The translations under genes were made by a program, and so were the position numbers. A stretch of DNA of 64,000 nucleotides from Deltaproteobacteria bacterium SG8_13. GTDB lineage: Bacteria > Desulfobacterota > Desulfobacteria > Desulfobacterales > SG8-13. Of this stretch, positions 1 through 7,599 are shown piece after piece. Location of the stretch: the NCBI GenBank assembly GCA_001303025.1, contig LJNK01000003.1, positions 36,537-100,536 on the forward strand, written 5' to 3'. Below the pieces are notes generated by a model that was not told the origin of the DNA, did not search any database, and saw nothing but the letters and a program-made list of their open reading frames with translations. The first letter of the stretch is position 1. Every line of letters begins with the position of its first letter.

Positions 1-5
1 GAGAA

Positions 6-36
6 AGGAGCCCCAGCCGAGAGGCTCCTGTCTTTT
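6..36 (+). terminator. Hairpin with short T-run (rho-independent terminator candidate)
   Basis: A perfect 7-bp stem (AGGAGCC at 6-12, GGCTCCT at 23-29) encloses a 10-nt loop and is followed by GTCTTTT. It would end transcription of a gene lying left of the window on the + strand. Read on the other strand the stem is followed by TTCTC, so it could also serve the leftward binding-protein gene that ends at 310. Confidence 0.55.
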
Positions 37-309
37 ATGAATCCGTATTCGGATCATCCAAAACGTCCCGAAGATTTGGCGGGCGAATTGTCTAACCATT
101 ATCGATTTATGCCGCAGCGCAGTGGAGACCTCTTTTGCTTCACGCGCGGCATCGACAAAGAAGACGGCAGGAGGTTTTGTTTCGCGCCCGGACGTGCGCA
201 TCGGTTTTGCGCGCATCTCTATTAAACGCGGCTTTGCACAGCTTCAACTCCATGCCGCAATCGTTTGTATAGATTTTCCGCTATACTGGAAATGGAAATG
301 ATCGGTGGA
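37..309. other. Non-coding stretch at the left edge
   Basis: Short open frames exist on both strands, including one on the minus strand that runs off the window edge from about position 216. None has a ribosome-binding site or recognisable sequence, and the minus frame would run through the terminator-like hairpin. I see no gene here; it is the downstream region of the leftward binding-protein gene. Confidence 0.5.
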
Positions 310-1521
310 CTACTCCAAGGTGCCGACCACCCCTTGAACAAAATATTTCATCCCCAGCATCTCCTGGTCGGATGCAGTCTTGCCGGCCGGAATGCGAACG
401 GCGCCCTGCTGGTCCTTTACCGGCCCTACAAACACATCGGTGCCGCCGGCCAAAAGTTCCTGCTTTTTCGCCAGAACCTTTTGACGGACGCTGTCGGGCA
501 CCATCGGACCAAACGGCGCCAGGTCGACAGTTCCTTCTTTCATGCCGTACCAGATTGCCTCGCTTTTCCAGGTGCCCTTGCGGACCTGCTCAACGATCTG
601 CTTGTACAGCGGTCCCCAGTTCCAAACCGGTGCGGTCAGGTGGGCCTTTGGGGCAAAGGCCGACATGTCGGAATTGTACCCGACAGAATAAACCCCTTTT
701 TCCTGGGCAGCCTCCTGGGGTCCCGGCGAATCCTGGTGCTGGGCAATCACGTCGGCACCGACGTCCAGCAGACTCTTGGCCGCTTCCTTTTCGGTTGCCG
801 GGTCATACCAGGTCTTGGTCCATACCACCCGTACCTGAACCTTCGGATTGACCTCCTGCGCGCCAATGGTGAACGCATTGATGCCGCGGATGACCTCCGG
901 AATCGGGAAGGCGGCCACGTATCCGAGGATGTTCGATCGGGTCATGGCACCGGCCACCATTCCCGACAGATAGCGGGCCTGGTACATACGGCCGAAATAG
1001 TTGCCCATGTTCGGTGCCATTTTGAATCCGGAGCAGTGCTCGAAAACCACCTCCGGAAATTGCTTGGCTACCTTCAGCATGGGATCCATGTAACCGAAGC
1101 TGGTGGCGAAGATGACGTCATATCCTTTGCGCGCCATGTTGAGCATCACCCGCTCGGAATCCGGCCCTTCCGGCACGGCCTCCACGTAGGAAGTCGTCAC
1201 GCCGTCCATCGCCTCGACCGCCAGCCGGCCCTGGTCATGGGCATAGGACCATCCGGCATCACCGATGGGCGATACATAAACAAAACCGACTTGGTACTCT
1301 TTAACTTCAACTTTTGCTTTTAACTCATCAATTTGAGCTTTAAGTTCAGCATTTTCTTTTTCTAATGCCTGAATTCGATCTTTCAGTTCGGCATTTTCTT
1401 TTGACAGTTTTTCGACTTGATCACTCAGATCATTATCTGGTTTTTCAGCGCACGAAGATAGAATAAATAATAGAGCAACGATGCATGCGAATACCATCAA
1501 ATAGGGTGACCTCTTTCGCAT
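310..1521 (-). CDS. BMP-family substrate-binding lipoprotein with coiled-coil stalk
   Basis: Predicted 403-aa lipoprotein of the basic membrane protein (BMP/Med) family, whose studied members bind purine nucleosides for ABC uptake. The start at 1521 has a strong GGGAGG site; an upstream in-frame start at 1554 lacks one. Residues 7-24 form a signal peptide ending in the lipobox LSSC. Residues 32-76 are a heptad coiled coil in which KENAELK occurs twice, 14 residues apart. The BMP domain (YQVGFVYVSPIGDAGWSYAH onward) fills the rest. Most family members have only a short linker after the lipid-anchored Cys. DNA for the signal and coil is far AT-richer than the rest (63 G/C of 180 bases at 1321-1500, hand count). 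It follows the VUT gene by 29 nt, suggesting an operon. No ABC permease or ATPase is in the window, so the substrate is unknown. Confidence 0.88.
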   Translation of the reverse strand: MRKRSPYLMVFACIVALLFILSSCAEKPDNDLSDQVEKLSKENAELKDRIQALEKENAELKAQIDELKAKVEVKEYQVGFVYVSPIGDAGWSYAHDQGRLAVEAMDGVTTSYVEAVPEGPDSERVMLNMARKGYDVIFATSFGYMDPMLKVAKQFPEVVFEHCSGFKMAPNMGNYFGRMYQARYLSGMVAGAMTRSNILGYVAAFPIPEVIRGINAFTIGAQEVNPKVQVRVVWTKTWYDPATEKEAAKSLLDVGADVIAQHQDSPGPQEAAQEKGVYSVGYNSDMSAFAPKAHLTAPVWNWGPLYKQIVEQVRKGTWKSEAIWYGMKEGTVDLAPFGPMVPDSVRQKVLAKKQELLAGGTDVFVGPVKDQQGAVRIPAGKTASDQEMLGMKYFVQGVVGTLE

Positions 1522-1550
1522 TTCTTTCCTCCCTTTTCTAGTGATAGATT

Positions 1551-2081
1551 TCATCCGGATATAGCGACCTGATGAGACAAGTGGTCATTTCGGGGCCGCC
1601 ACAGTGCTGCCAGGGCACCGGTGGCGAACTTGGCCACGATTTCTCCGAATATGATGGCCGTCAACATTGCCGGTGCAAAGACCCCGGCAAAGGCAATCAC
1701 GTTAAACAGCAAACTGTCCAATGGAATACTGACCAGGTTGGAACCGATAACCCGCTGCATCCACGGTCGCTTCAGCAGCCGATGGTACACCTCGGTGTCG
1801 GCGGTTTCACTGAGGATAATGGCGATAAACGATGCGGTAATGATGCGCCAGCTGACCTCCAAAAACAGGGACTCCAGCACCATGCCGACGGCGGCGCCGA
1901 AAATCATCAGGTAGACCGGTCTGCGCCCGAAGCGGTGGACCCGGTCGCGCTGGGTAAAGGTAACGCCGAACACCAGGGTTCCTACGGATACCATTCCAAA
2001 AACGGGCAGGGGAATAAACCAGGTCGCCGTGTAATTGGCAATCAATACGGCGAGGATATATATCAGCATCGGTTGGATCAA
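1551..2081 (-). CDS. VUT/YhhQ-family transporter (queuosine-precursor type)
   Basis: Hydrophobic protein of the VUT family (DUF165), whose E. coli member YhhQ imports queuosine precursors. Visible landmarks are the opening helix LIYILAVLIANYTATW, the short loop with FTQRDRVHRFGRR after the second helix, and later helices with SETADTEVYHRL and NLVSIPLDSLLFN. The start is uncertain. A TTG at 2081 lies 9 nt after GAGGAG; an ATG at 2069 would begin right at the first helix; an ATG at 2183 has GAGGGG and would add 34 residues. The shorter forms match the compact family members of about 170-180 aa. It is the first gene of a probable operon with the BMP lipoprotein, whose start is 29 nt away. No queuosine genes are near, so the exact substrate (preQ1, preQ0 or another purine-like compound) is open. 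Confidence 0.78.
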   Translation of the reverse strand: MIQPMLIYILAVLIANYTATWFIPLPVFGMVSVGTLVFGVTFTQRDRVHRFGRRPVYLMIFGAAVGMVLESLFLEVSWRIITASFIAIILSETADTEVYHRLLKRPWMQRVIGSNLVSIPLDSLLFNVIAFAGVFAPAMLTAIIFGEIVAKFATGALAALWRPRNDHLSHQVAISG

Positions 2082-2376
2082 AGTACGACACTCCTCAAGT
2101 CGAGGCTTTGGCATATCGGATAACGATGAAAAAATCAAACCCTTAATGGTAACTCCCCGCAGACAAGGAGCTCGAACATCCATCACCGCCCCTCTTCGGA
2201 GTCCGGCGACGGGCGGCACCGGCGGGCAGCCTCCCTGCACGGGTAATCCGTAATACCGCTAAAACGATCTTTTTTAGGGTTTGCTTTGACAGCCGGGTTC
2301 TTTTTGTGGAAAACTGCCGTTGAACTTTCTCCAGCCGATGATTCGTAACATTACCAGGTTGATGGAGGTTTCGAAA

Positions 2377-3222
2377 ATGATCCCGATGATCCGACATAAG
2401 TCCGTTCCGCCTGTCTCTGCAGCCGCAGCTCTGGCAGTTGGTTTGCTGGCCTTGCTGATTTCCTGTGCGACGGTGCCGATCACCAACCGCCAGAGCCTGC
2501 AAATGGTGCCGGATGCCGAACTGATGGCATTGAGCCTGCAGCAGTACCGACAGGTGCTCGAAAAGAGCCGTCTTTCCAGTGATCAAAAACAAGTCGCCAT
2601 GGTTCGAAAAGTCGGAATGAAGCTCGCCAGGGCGTCGGAGGACTTTCTCAGGGAAGCCGGAATGGAAAGTTCGCTGGCATACTTCCAATGGGATTTCAAC
2701 TTGATCGAAGATGACAAGATGATCAACGCCTGGGTAATGCCCGGCGGCAAGGCCGCCGTTTACACCGGGATTCTTCCGTTTACCCGAGATGAAACCGGCC
2801 TGGCCGTCGTCCTTGGACATGAAGTGGCACACGCGATCGCCGGCCACGGAAACGAGCGTATGAGCCAGGCCCTGCTGGCACAGATGGGGGGCATCGCCCT
2901 GTCGGCGGCACTGTCTTCCCAACCGAGGGAAACCCAGGCGATGGCGATGGCCGCTTTCGGCGCCGGCGCATCCATTGGCATACTGCTGCCCTACAGCCGG
3001 CTTCACGAAAGCGAAGCGGACCGCATCGGCTTGACCCTGATGGCTCGCTGTGGTTATGACCCGCGCGCAGCAGTGCCTTTCTGGGAGCGAATGAACCAGG
3101 CCGCCCAATCGAGACCGCCGGAGTTTTTGTCTACCCATCCAGCTCCGGACACCCGAATCGAAAATATACAAAAGTATATACCGGAAGCAATGCCACACTT
3201 TGAAAAGGCGGTGGCACGGTAG
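2377..3222 (+). CDS. M48-family zinc metalloprotease lipoprotein
   Basis: 281-aa predicted lipoprotein peptidase of the M48 family, related to outer-membrane quality-control proteases such as LoiP and YcaL. ATG 2377 is chosen because GGAGG lies 8 nt upstream and a signal peptide with lipobox LISC follows. The zinc site is HEVAHAIAGH (the HExxH at about residue 148), with the downstream glutamate expected in the HESEADRIGL segment. A C-terminal STHPAPDTRIENI motif is typical of the family. There are no TPR or LysM repeats, so this is the short single-domain form. It is transcribed away from the VUT gene, and a tRNA gene on the opposite strand follows. Role inferred: turnover of misassembled envelope proteins. 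Confidence 0.88.
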   Translation: MIPMIRHKSVPPVSAAAALAVGLLALLISCATVPITNRQSLQMVPDAELMALSLQQYRQVLEKSRLSSDQKQVAMVRKVGMKLARASEDFLREAGMESSLAYFQWDFNLIEDDKMINAWVMPGGKAAVYTGILPFTRDETGLAVVLGHEVAHAIAGHGNERMSQALLAQMGGIALSAALSSQPRETQAMAMAAFGAGASIGILLPYSRLHESEADRIGLTLMARCGYDPRAAVPFWERMNQAAQSRPPEFLSTHPAPDTRIENIQKYIPEAMPHFEKAVAR

Positions 3223-3266
3223 CAGTTGGACAGGAACGGCCGGGACCGGTGAATCAGAAATAAAAA

Positions 3267-3342
3267 TGGCAGGCCAGGAGGGATTCGAACCCCCAACACC
3301 CGGATTTGGAGTCCGGTGCTCTGCCGTTAGAGCTACTGGCCT
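3267..3342 (-). tRNA. tRNA-Trp (anticodon CCA)
   Basis: 76-nt cloverleaf. The 7-bp acceptor stem pairs AGGCCAG with CTGGCCT, the D arm is closed by GCTC/GAGC, the anticodon stem is CCGGA/TCCGG with loop CTCCAAA (anticodon CCA), and the T arm contains TTCGAAT. The discriminator is G and the 3' CCA is encoded. In many bacteria trpT sits in the tufB-secE-nusG region; here it stands alone between the M48 protease and ilvN. No integrase or direct repeat marks it as an integration site. Confidence 0.96.
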
Positions 3343-3559
3343 GCAAAGGTGAGTCGGTTTTGTACCCCTTCCCGCGGATTTTGGCAAGGATAAAATGGGC
3401 CGTACATGCCGAGACGAAAGGTCAGGATATCGAATGCATAACCACCCGCTCGCTGCGGAAAACCACTTCATTTTACCTGCCGGTGCCCGCAGTCGTTGCC
3501 GGCGTTATGGAATGCTCTGACAGCGCCAACCGAATGAACCGAAACCCGCGGAGGTTTGC

Positions 3560-4048
3560 ATGCAAGAAGACAGACACATTCTCACCATGCTCGTGGAAAA
3601 CGAGCCCGGAGTGACCGCTCGGGTCTCCGGGCTTTTCGCAGGGCGCGGATATAACATCGAGACGATTTGCGGGGCCCCGACTGCCAATCCGAATATGTCC
3701 CGCATCACCATCACCACAACGGCCAAATCCGAGCAGATCGAACAGATTCTCAAACAGGTGCGCCGTCTGATCAATGTGATCAAGGTGCGGGACATGACCG
3801 GCAAGAACGCCGTAAAAAGAGAACTGGCGTTGATCTGTGTCAAGGCCCAGCCGAAAGACCGGCCGGAAATCCAACGGATCATCGAAACCTTCAGGGGCAG
3901 GATTGTCGATACGGGTGTATCCCACTATATCGTCGAAGTAACCGGCGGTCAGGAAAAAATCGATGCACTCCTTCAGTTGCTGGAGCCGATGGGGGTCATG
4001 AAACTGGCTCGATCCGGCATCCTGGCCCTCTACCGCGAACCGACATAG
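3560..4048 (+). CDS. ilvN: Acetolactate synthase small (regulatory) subunit
   Basis: 162-aa regulatory subunit of acetohydroxyacid synthase (first common step of branched-chain amino-acid synthesis, feedback-inhibited by valine). The N-terminal ACT domain is clear: HILTMLVENEPGVTARVSGL, then GRGYNIETI and SRITIT. The C-terminal half carries KRELALICVKA and the family's second ACT-like domain. Length matches the ilvN/ilvH family. GGAGG stands 5 nt before the ATG. The catalytic subunit ilvB is usually adjacent, but neither neighbour here resembles it, so it must lie outside the window. The protein appears intact. Confidence 0.94.
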   Translation: MQEDRHILTMLVENEPGVTARVSGLFAGRGYNIETICGAPTANPNMSRITITTTAKSEQIEQILKQVRRLINVIKVRDMTGKNAVKRELALICVKAQPKDRPEIQRIIETFRGRIVDTGVSHYIVEVTGGQEKIDALLQLLEPMGVMKLARSGILALYREPT

Positions 4049-4141
4049 ACCCCCCGCTGCCAGGGATGCTGGGCCGGGCAGGCGTACGACATCCATGAAA
4101 CAGACAGGATCGCACACAGCGGTGGGCGGGACAACCTACTT

Positions 4142-5026
4142 TTACCGAGGATTCTTTGATTTTACCAGTGACGGTTTGCCTTTCGGGCGAAGGCGCTTGG
4201 GAGTCCGTACTGCCGATGGGCGGGCCGATTTTTGTCCTTTGACTTCCAGCAGCACCAGACTGAACAGACCCAGCAGGCAGATTACGGCGAGCAGGACAGC
4301 GATCAGGCCAAATTTCAACAGATAGCCTGCAAAAGGGCTGACTGCCGTGCGGTGGGACTTCAATTTCTGGTATTCAACAATAAAATCTTGAACGTGCTCG
4401 GGATCAAGCGAACGGGCCTGACTGATGATGGTTTCCAGGTTTACGATAAAATCTTTGCGCTGGTGTTTCTGCAATCCGTTCATCCATTCCACAAAATCCT
4501 CCCGGAATTCATCACCGATATATTTTTGTATCAGACCGGGTAGCTGAATGTCGGGAACCGCTGCCTGGATTTCCATCAGCGGATCTCGCTTCAATTCCAG
4601 GGACCGTTGCACCTCGCTGAAGGTGACGGCTTTTCCGCTGCCAATCGAAAGCCAGGTAAACACCCCCACCAGCACCACCATAAAAAGCAGCCCGATGGAA
4701 AAATAGGAGACATATTTCGCCAGAAACGTCATTTTATCGCCTTCGGCGCGGCCCAGCAATCTGGACACCACACCGCCGGCATCGAGCAGCGGCTTCTTCA
4801 GCTTATCGGTCTTGAATTTGGGCAGGGAAAATTTGGGCAGTTTCTTGCCCAGCTTGCCGCCCGTTTTTTTATCGGAGTTTCCTTCCGCTCGAGCTTCATC
4901 CAGCTGTGCCTGGCTAACCTGGATTCGGAAATCGCAGATTTTACAGCGAAACGAAAAGCCGTACGGCGGCAGTTTTTCCTTTTTGAAGGTGTAGATTTTT
5001 TTGCACTGGTCGCATTCGACTCTCAT
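4142..5026 (-). CDS. Zinc-ribbon membrane protein (MJ0042-type N-terminus), function unknown
   Basis: 294 aa. Cys5, Cys8, Cys28 and Cys31 form the MJ0042-type zinc ribbon (CDQC and CKIC pairs) found at the start of many deltaproteobacterial proteins. A lysine-rich linker (about 52-78) follows, then a transmembrane helix at about 106-128. A soluble segment contains LPGLIQKYIGDEFREDFVEW, and a second hydrophobic helix lies near residues 240-262 before a basic tail. With this topology the ribbon and the tail would both be cytoplasmic. The upstream GGTAGAG is a modest ribosome-binding site. It is the last gene of a leftward run beginning with the ParA ATPase. I do not recognise the middle region and assign no function. 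Confidence 0.75.
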   Translation of the reverse strand: MRVECDQCKKIYTFKKEKLPPYGFSFRCKICDFRIQVSQAQLDEARAEGNSDKKTGGKLGKKLPKFSLPKFKTDKLKKPLLDAGGVVSRLLGRAEGDKMTFLAKYVSYFSIGLLFMVVLVGVFTWLSIGSGKAVTFSEVQRSLELKRDPLMEIQAAVPDIQLPGLIQKYIGDEFREDFVEWMNGLQKHQRKDFIVNLETIISQARSLDPEHVQDFIVEYQKLKSHRTAVSPFAGYLLKFGLIAVLLAVICLLGLFSLVLLEVKGQKSARPSAVRTPKRLRPKGKPSLVKSKNPR

Positions 5027-5191
5027 ATCTCTACCCTGGTGGTCCCCATCGATGGATTGATAGCAGCCGTCGCCGGGGACCCGTAGCGGTTCCTCCAGCC
5101 GGTGGTTTTATTTAATCCAATTATATCAAACCATTAATGAAAAGGAAAGTGGCGGGTAGGGATTGAATCGGCAGCGCCGGAAACGGAAGGC

Positions 5192-5503
5192 TCAATTGGT
5201 TGAAATGGATTTCAGAATACCGTCGACGGCCGAAAGAATGGTGGTGACATCCTCGCTGGAAACATCCGAAAACCAGATCTTCTGGGGGTAGAGAATCACA
5301 TTGGGGCCATCGGCACATAGACCCATGCAGCCGCACTGCGATACTCGCACCTGCGGCCGCCAGCCTCTGTTGACGACTTCTTCCTTCAACCTTTTACGGA
5401 TGGCCGGATTGTTGCCGTCTGCGCAAGATTTTCGCTGTCCATGGCGATCATTGACACATACAAAAATATGGCAGGCATACGGTGATTCTTTTTTTGCGGC
5501 CAT
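5192..5503 (-). CDS. Thioredoxin-like [2Fe-2S] ferredoxin
   Basis: 103-aa protein of the thioredoxin-fold [2Fe-2S] ferredoxin family (Shethna/Aquifex Fd4 type, also the NuoE C-terminal fold). The opening CHIFVCVNDR supplies the first ligand loop with a further Cys in KSCADG, and SQCGCMGLCADGPNVILYP gives the second cluster-binding loop. Length is normal. GGGAGG lies 7 nt before the ATG. The DUF4136 lipoprotein stop is only 15 nt upstream, so the two are probably co-transcribed. Family members act as small electron carriers or as modules of hydrogenases and NADH dehydrogenases; none of those is nearby, so the partner is unknown. Confidence 0.9.
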   Translation of the reverse strand: MAAKKESPYACHIFVCVNDRHGQRKSCADGNNPAIRKRLKEEVVNRGWRPQVRVSQCGCMGLCADGPNVILYPQKIWFSDVSSEDVTTILSAVDGILKSISTN

Positions 5504-5518
5504 AAAGATCCTCCCTTA

Positions 5519-6085
5519 TCATTTTGGCTGCGGTGGAAATTGCTTCAAGATCCTGTCGACCGTTTGATCGACATCGGCAGTGAGCTGCTCCGGATTTGAT
5601 CGGCGGGGCATCCGGCGCGTTCCGGTTCCCCTCCAGAGCAAGCTGCCGCTGCCCGGATCGGTTATGTCGATTACCAGCATGCCTTCATCATATTCGCTGA
5701 CCCCCCCGCCGGTGTTGACCCCCACGCCACCGAAGCTGCCAGAGCTCCCAACGCCGAATCCGACACTTGTCCTGACGCGCTCGGACCCGATCTTTTTCCG
5801 GATCTGAAATACATATGAGACCGCAAAATCCGGAGTGCCGCCGGAATCCTTCCGGAAGCCGTTTGCCGAAAGCGTGCGTTCGACCGCCGCTCGAATTCGC
5901 GCATCGAGCAAAGGGTTGTCCACCCGAACGTCTCCGGTCTTGATCTGCTGTTCTGATTTCCAGGCAAACGAATTCAGGCCCGAAAGATCCGTGTTCACGT
6001 CATAATCCTGGCCGACCTCCAGCCCGGAACAGCCGAAGACCAGAATCGACACGGTCAGGATGATATATCCTCGAAGCGCTCGCAT
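5519..6085 (-). CDS. DUF4136-type lipoprotein
   Basis: 188-aa predicted outer-membrane lipoprotein. ATG 6085 is preferred over an upstream in-frame start because AAAGGA precedes it and a signal peptide with lipobox VFGC follows at once. The mature part opens with a DUF4136-like segment (DYDVNTDLSGLNSFAWK), then NPLLDARIRAAVERTLSANG, a glycine-rich stretch at about 112-130 and GMLVIDITDPGSGSLLWRG. The C-terminal half ends in VDQTVDRILKQFPP, also typical of the family. The function of DUF4136 is unknown. It lies 59 nt after the FN3-like gene and 15 nt before the ferredoxin, in the same leftward run. Confidence 0.82.
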   Translation of the reverse strand: MRALRGYIILTVSILVFGCSGLEVGQDYDVNTDLSGLNSFAWKSEQQIKTGDVRVDNPLLDARIRAAVERTLSANGFRKDSGGTPDFAVSYVFQIRKKIGSERVRTSVGFGVGSSGSFGGVGVNTGGGVSEYDEGMLVIDITDPGSGSLLWRGTGTRRMPRRSNPEQLTADVDQTVDRILKQFPPQPK

Positions 6086-6144
6086 CGGCTTCCTTTCGCG
6101 AAAGCGGATCGATGTGTGTCCGGATAACACGGCGGATGGGAGGA

Positions 6145-6567
6145 TCACACGAATTGCAGTTTTCGGACCGGGGATTCATCTTCATCCGGTTCCGGCGCGG
6201 ACACCTCTGCTTCAGGGACTTGCGAAGCTGTTTCGGGGTCCTGGATCGAAACAAACTCCTTCATGGTCTCCATCTTCAGGCCCTGCGGCGCTTCCGGTAC
6301 GCTGAACTGGTAAGGGGCGAAAAGGGTCGCCATGTCGGATTCATTGCCGAGCTCATCGATGGCAGTGATGCCGAATTCGATCGCCCCGTTTGCAGGGGTA
6401 AAGGCTGCAACGTCATCGGGCAGAACAATCTCGGTAACGTTATTCAAGCGAACGCAGCTGGAATGGTATCCAACCCCTCCGCCGACGGACCAGTAGAGTT
6501 TATAGCCGACCACCTGGGAAGAATTGGAGGCTTTCCAGCTGAGTCGTCTCTTTTTCATTTTCGCCAT
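6145..6567 (-). CDS. Small fibronectin-type-III-like protein
   Basis: 140 aa without signal peptide or membrane helix. The pattern LSWKASNSSQVVGYKLYWSV, then FGITAIDELGNESDMA, is that of a fibronectin type III sandwich (conserved Trp, Tyr-x-Leu-Tyr, and the AIDELGNES loop). The last 35 residues are acidic and proline-rich (QVPEAEVSAPEPDEDESP), probably disordered. ATG 6567 has AAGGAG 8 nt upstream; a GTG one codon earlier is the alternative. FN3 domains are usually found in secreted or multi-domain proteins, so a lone cytoplasmic copy is unusual. It follows the ParA gene by 118 nt on the same strand, which may hint at a shared role; that is only inference. Confidence 0.7.
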   Translation of the reverse strand: MAKMKKRRLSWKASNSSQVVGYKLYWSVGGGVGYHSSCVRLNNVTEIVLPDDVAAFTPANGAIEFGITAIDELGNESDMATLFAPYQFSVPEAPQGLKMETMKEFVSIQDPETASQVPEAEVSAPEPDEDESPVRKLQFV

Positions 6568-6685
6568 CACCCACTCTCCTTTTCCAAGGAACCTGTCGGC
6601 TCACCGGCATCGCGCCCCGGTATCGGGTTCCCGTCCACCGGGAATGCGGGGGAGTCTGAATACAGCTGCTGCGGGCAGGCCCGGT

Positions 6686-7405
6686 TTATACCGAGTACAG
6701 CGTTTGCCAGTGCGGCGTTTGACCGTGCTCGCTGTCCTGCACCACTGCATCCGCTGTGACGCCGATGTTTTCCTCGTTGCCAAGCATTTTGGGCGAGATT
6801 TCTTCGAACAGACTTTCGATCTCCAGCATTGCCTTGCTGCCGGGAGCATATTGCATCACCGACACGCCGGATGTCATCGAATCGACGTAGGCCACTCTCT
6901 GGCACAGCTCCGACTGGAAAATCTCCGTATCGAAAACTTCCATGGCTTCCCTGGCTTCCCTTCCCACGCGGGTTCCGGGAATTTTCCGACTGACCAGCAA
7001 TTGGGCTTTCAGATCGGGATTTTCCCGCTGCACTTCGGAAATCATCTCCAGCGTTCCCCAGCAGGACCAAATGTCCAGCGGACTCGGACTCAAAGGTACA
7101 ATGACCAGATCGGAAACCGCCAGAACCGAACGGGATATTTCTCCGATGGCCGGTGGTGCATCGATCACAATGTGATCGTAGCGGTGCAGCAGCGTCTCGA
7201 TGTCGGCCGGCCTGACCGGGTCCGGATGATGGATGACCTCGATCGCCTGATTTTCTTCAACATCATGCCATTGAGTCGCGCTCCCCTGGGGATCGGTATC
7301 GAGCAGCACCAGGTTGAAGTTGTTCCTGCTGAGCATGGCAGCCAGATTGATCGCAACGGTAGTTTTACCGACTCCACCCTTCTGGTTCACGACACTGATG
7401 ATCAT
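6686..7405 (-). CDS. ParA/MinD-superfamily ATPase (orphan)
   Basis: 239-aa cytoplasmic ATPase of the ParA family. ATG 7405 follows GAGGAGGG. The deviant Walker A motif KGGVGKTT is near the start (residues 9-16), switch I contains DTDPQGSATQW, and Walker B is YDHIVIDAPP. It lacks an N-terminal DNA-binding extension, so it is the small ParA type. It also lacks MinD's C-terminal amphipathic membrane anchor. These ATPases position DNA, carboxysomes, chemoreceptors or other cargo by dimerising on the nucleoid. There is no parB gene beside it; the next gene is the FN3-like protein. The last 25 residues (GNEENIGVTADAVV onward) extend beyond the usual fold. Cargo unknown. Confidence 0.88.
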   Translation of the reverse strand: MIISVVNQKGGVGKTTVAINLAAMLSRNNFNLVLLDTDPQGSATQWHDVEENQAIEVIHHPDPVRPADIETLLHRYDHIVIDAPPAIGEISRSVLAVSDLVIVPLSPSPLDIWSCWGTLEMISEVQRENPDLKAQLLVSRKIPGTRVGREAREAMEVFDTEIFQSELCQRVAYVDSMTSGVSVMQYAPGSKAMLEIESLFEEISPKMLGNEENIGVTADAVVQDSEHGQTPHWQTLYSV

Positions 7406-7519
7406 TACGGCCCTCCTCTTCTTGTTGTACTCGGGATTGATTGATGCTTGAAAGCCGGACAGGCAGCGACAAACGACTCCCCCATACAACCAATTAAAGG
7501 CTTTGTCAACCGAAACCAC

Positions 7520-7525
7520 ATTATA
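7520..7525 (-). promoter_or_regulatory. Consensus -10 box upstream of the ParA gene
   Basis: Reading leftward, TATAAT matches the sigma-70 -10 consensus exactly and stands in a locally AT-rich patch 115 nt before the ParA start. No convincing -35 box is found at 16-18 nt, so an activator may be needed. The rest of 7406-7599 holds no gene. Confidence 0.35.
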
Positions 7526-7599
7526 TAGAAGAAAAATCTGATGTATTTACCAATATATTGTGGCTGCCGGCATACCGGAAGGGAAGCAAAGAATGTGGG

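Noticed and set aside
1..216. Minus-strand open frame running off the left edge
   Set aside because: No ribosome-binding site, no recognisable sequence, and it would run through a terminator-like hairpin.
2082..2376. PreQ1 riboswitch upstream of the VUT gene
   Set aside because: The region is GC-rich and I could not match the short preQ1 pseudoknot pattern; a covariance search would be needed.
3267..3342. tRNA-Trp as an integration site
   Set aside because: No integrase, no duplicated tRNA end and no foreign-looking gene next to it.
2143..3471. 442-codon frame opposite the M48 protease
   Set aside because: It would pass through the tRNA-Trp gene and opposes a recognised protease.
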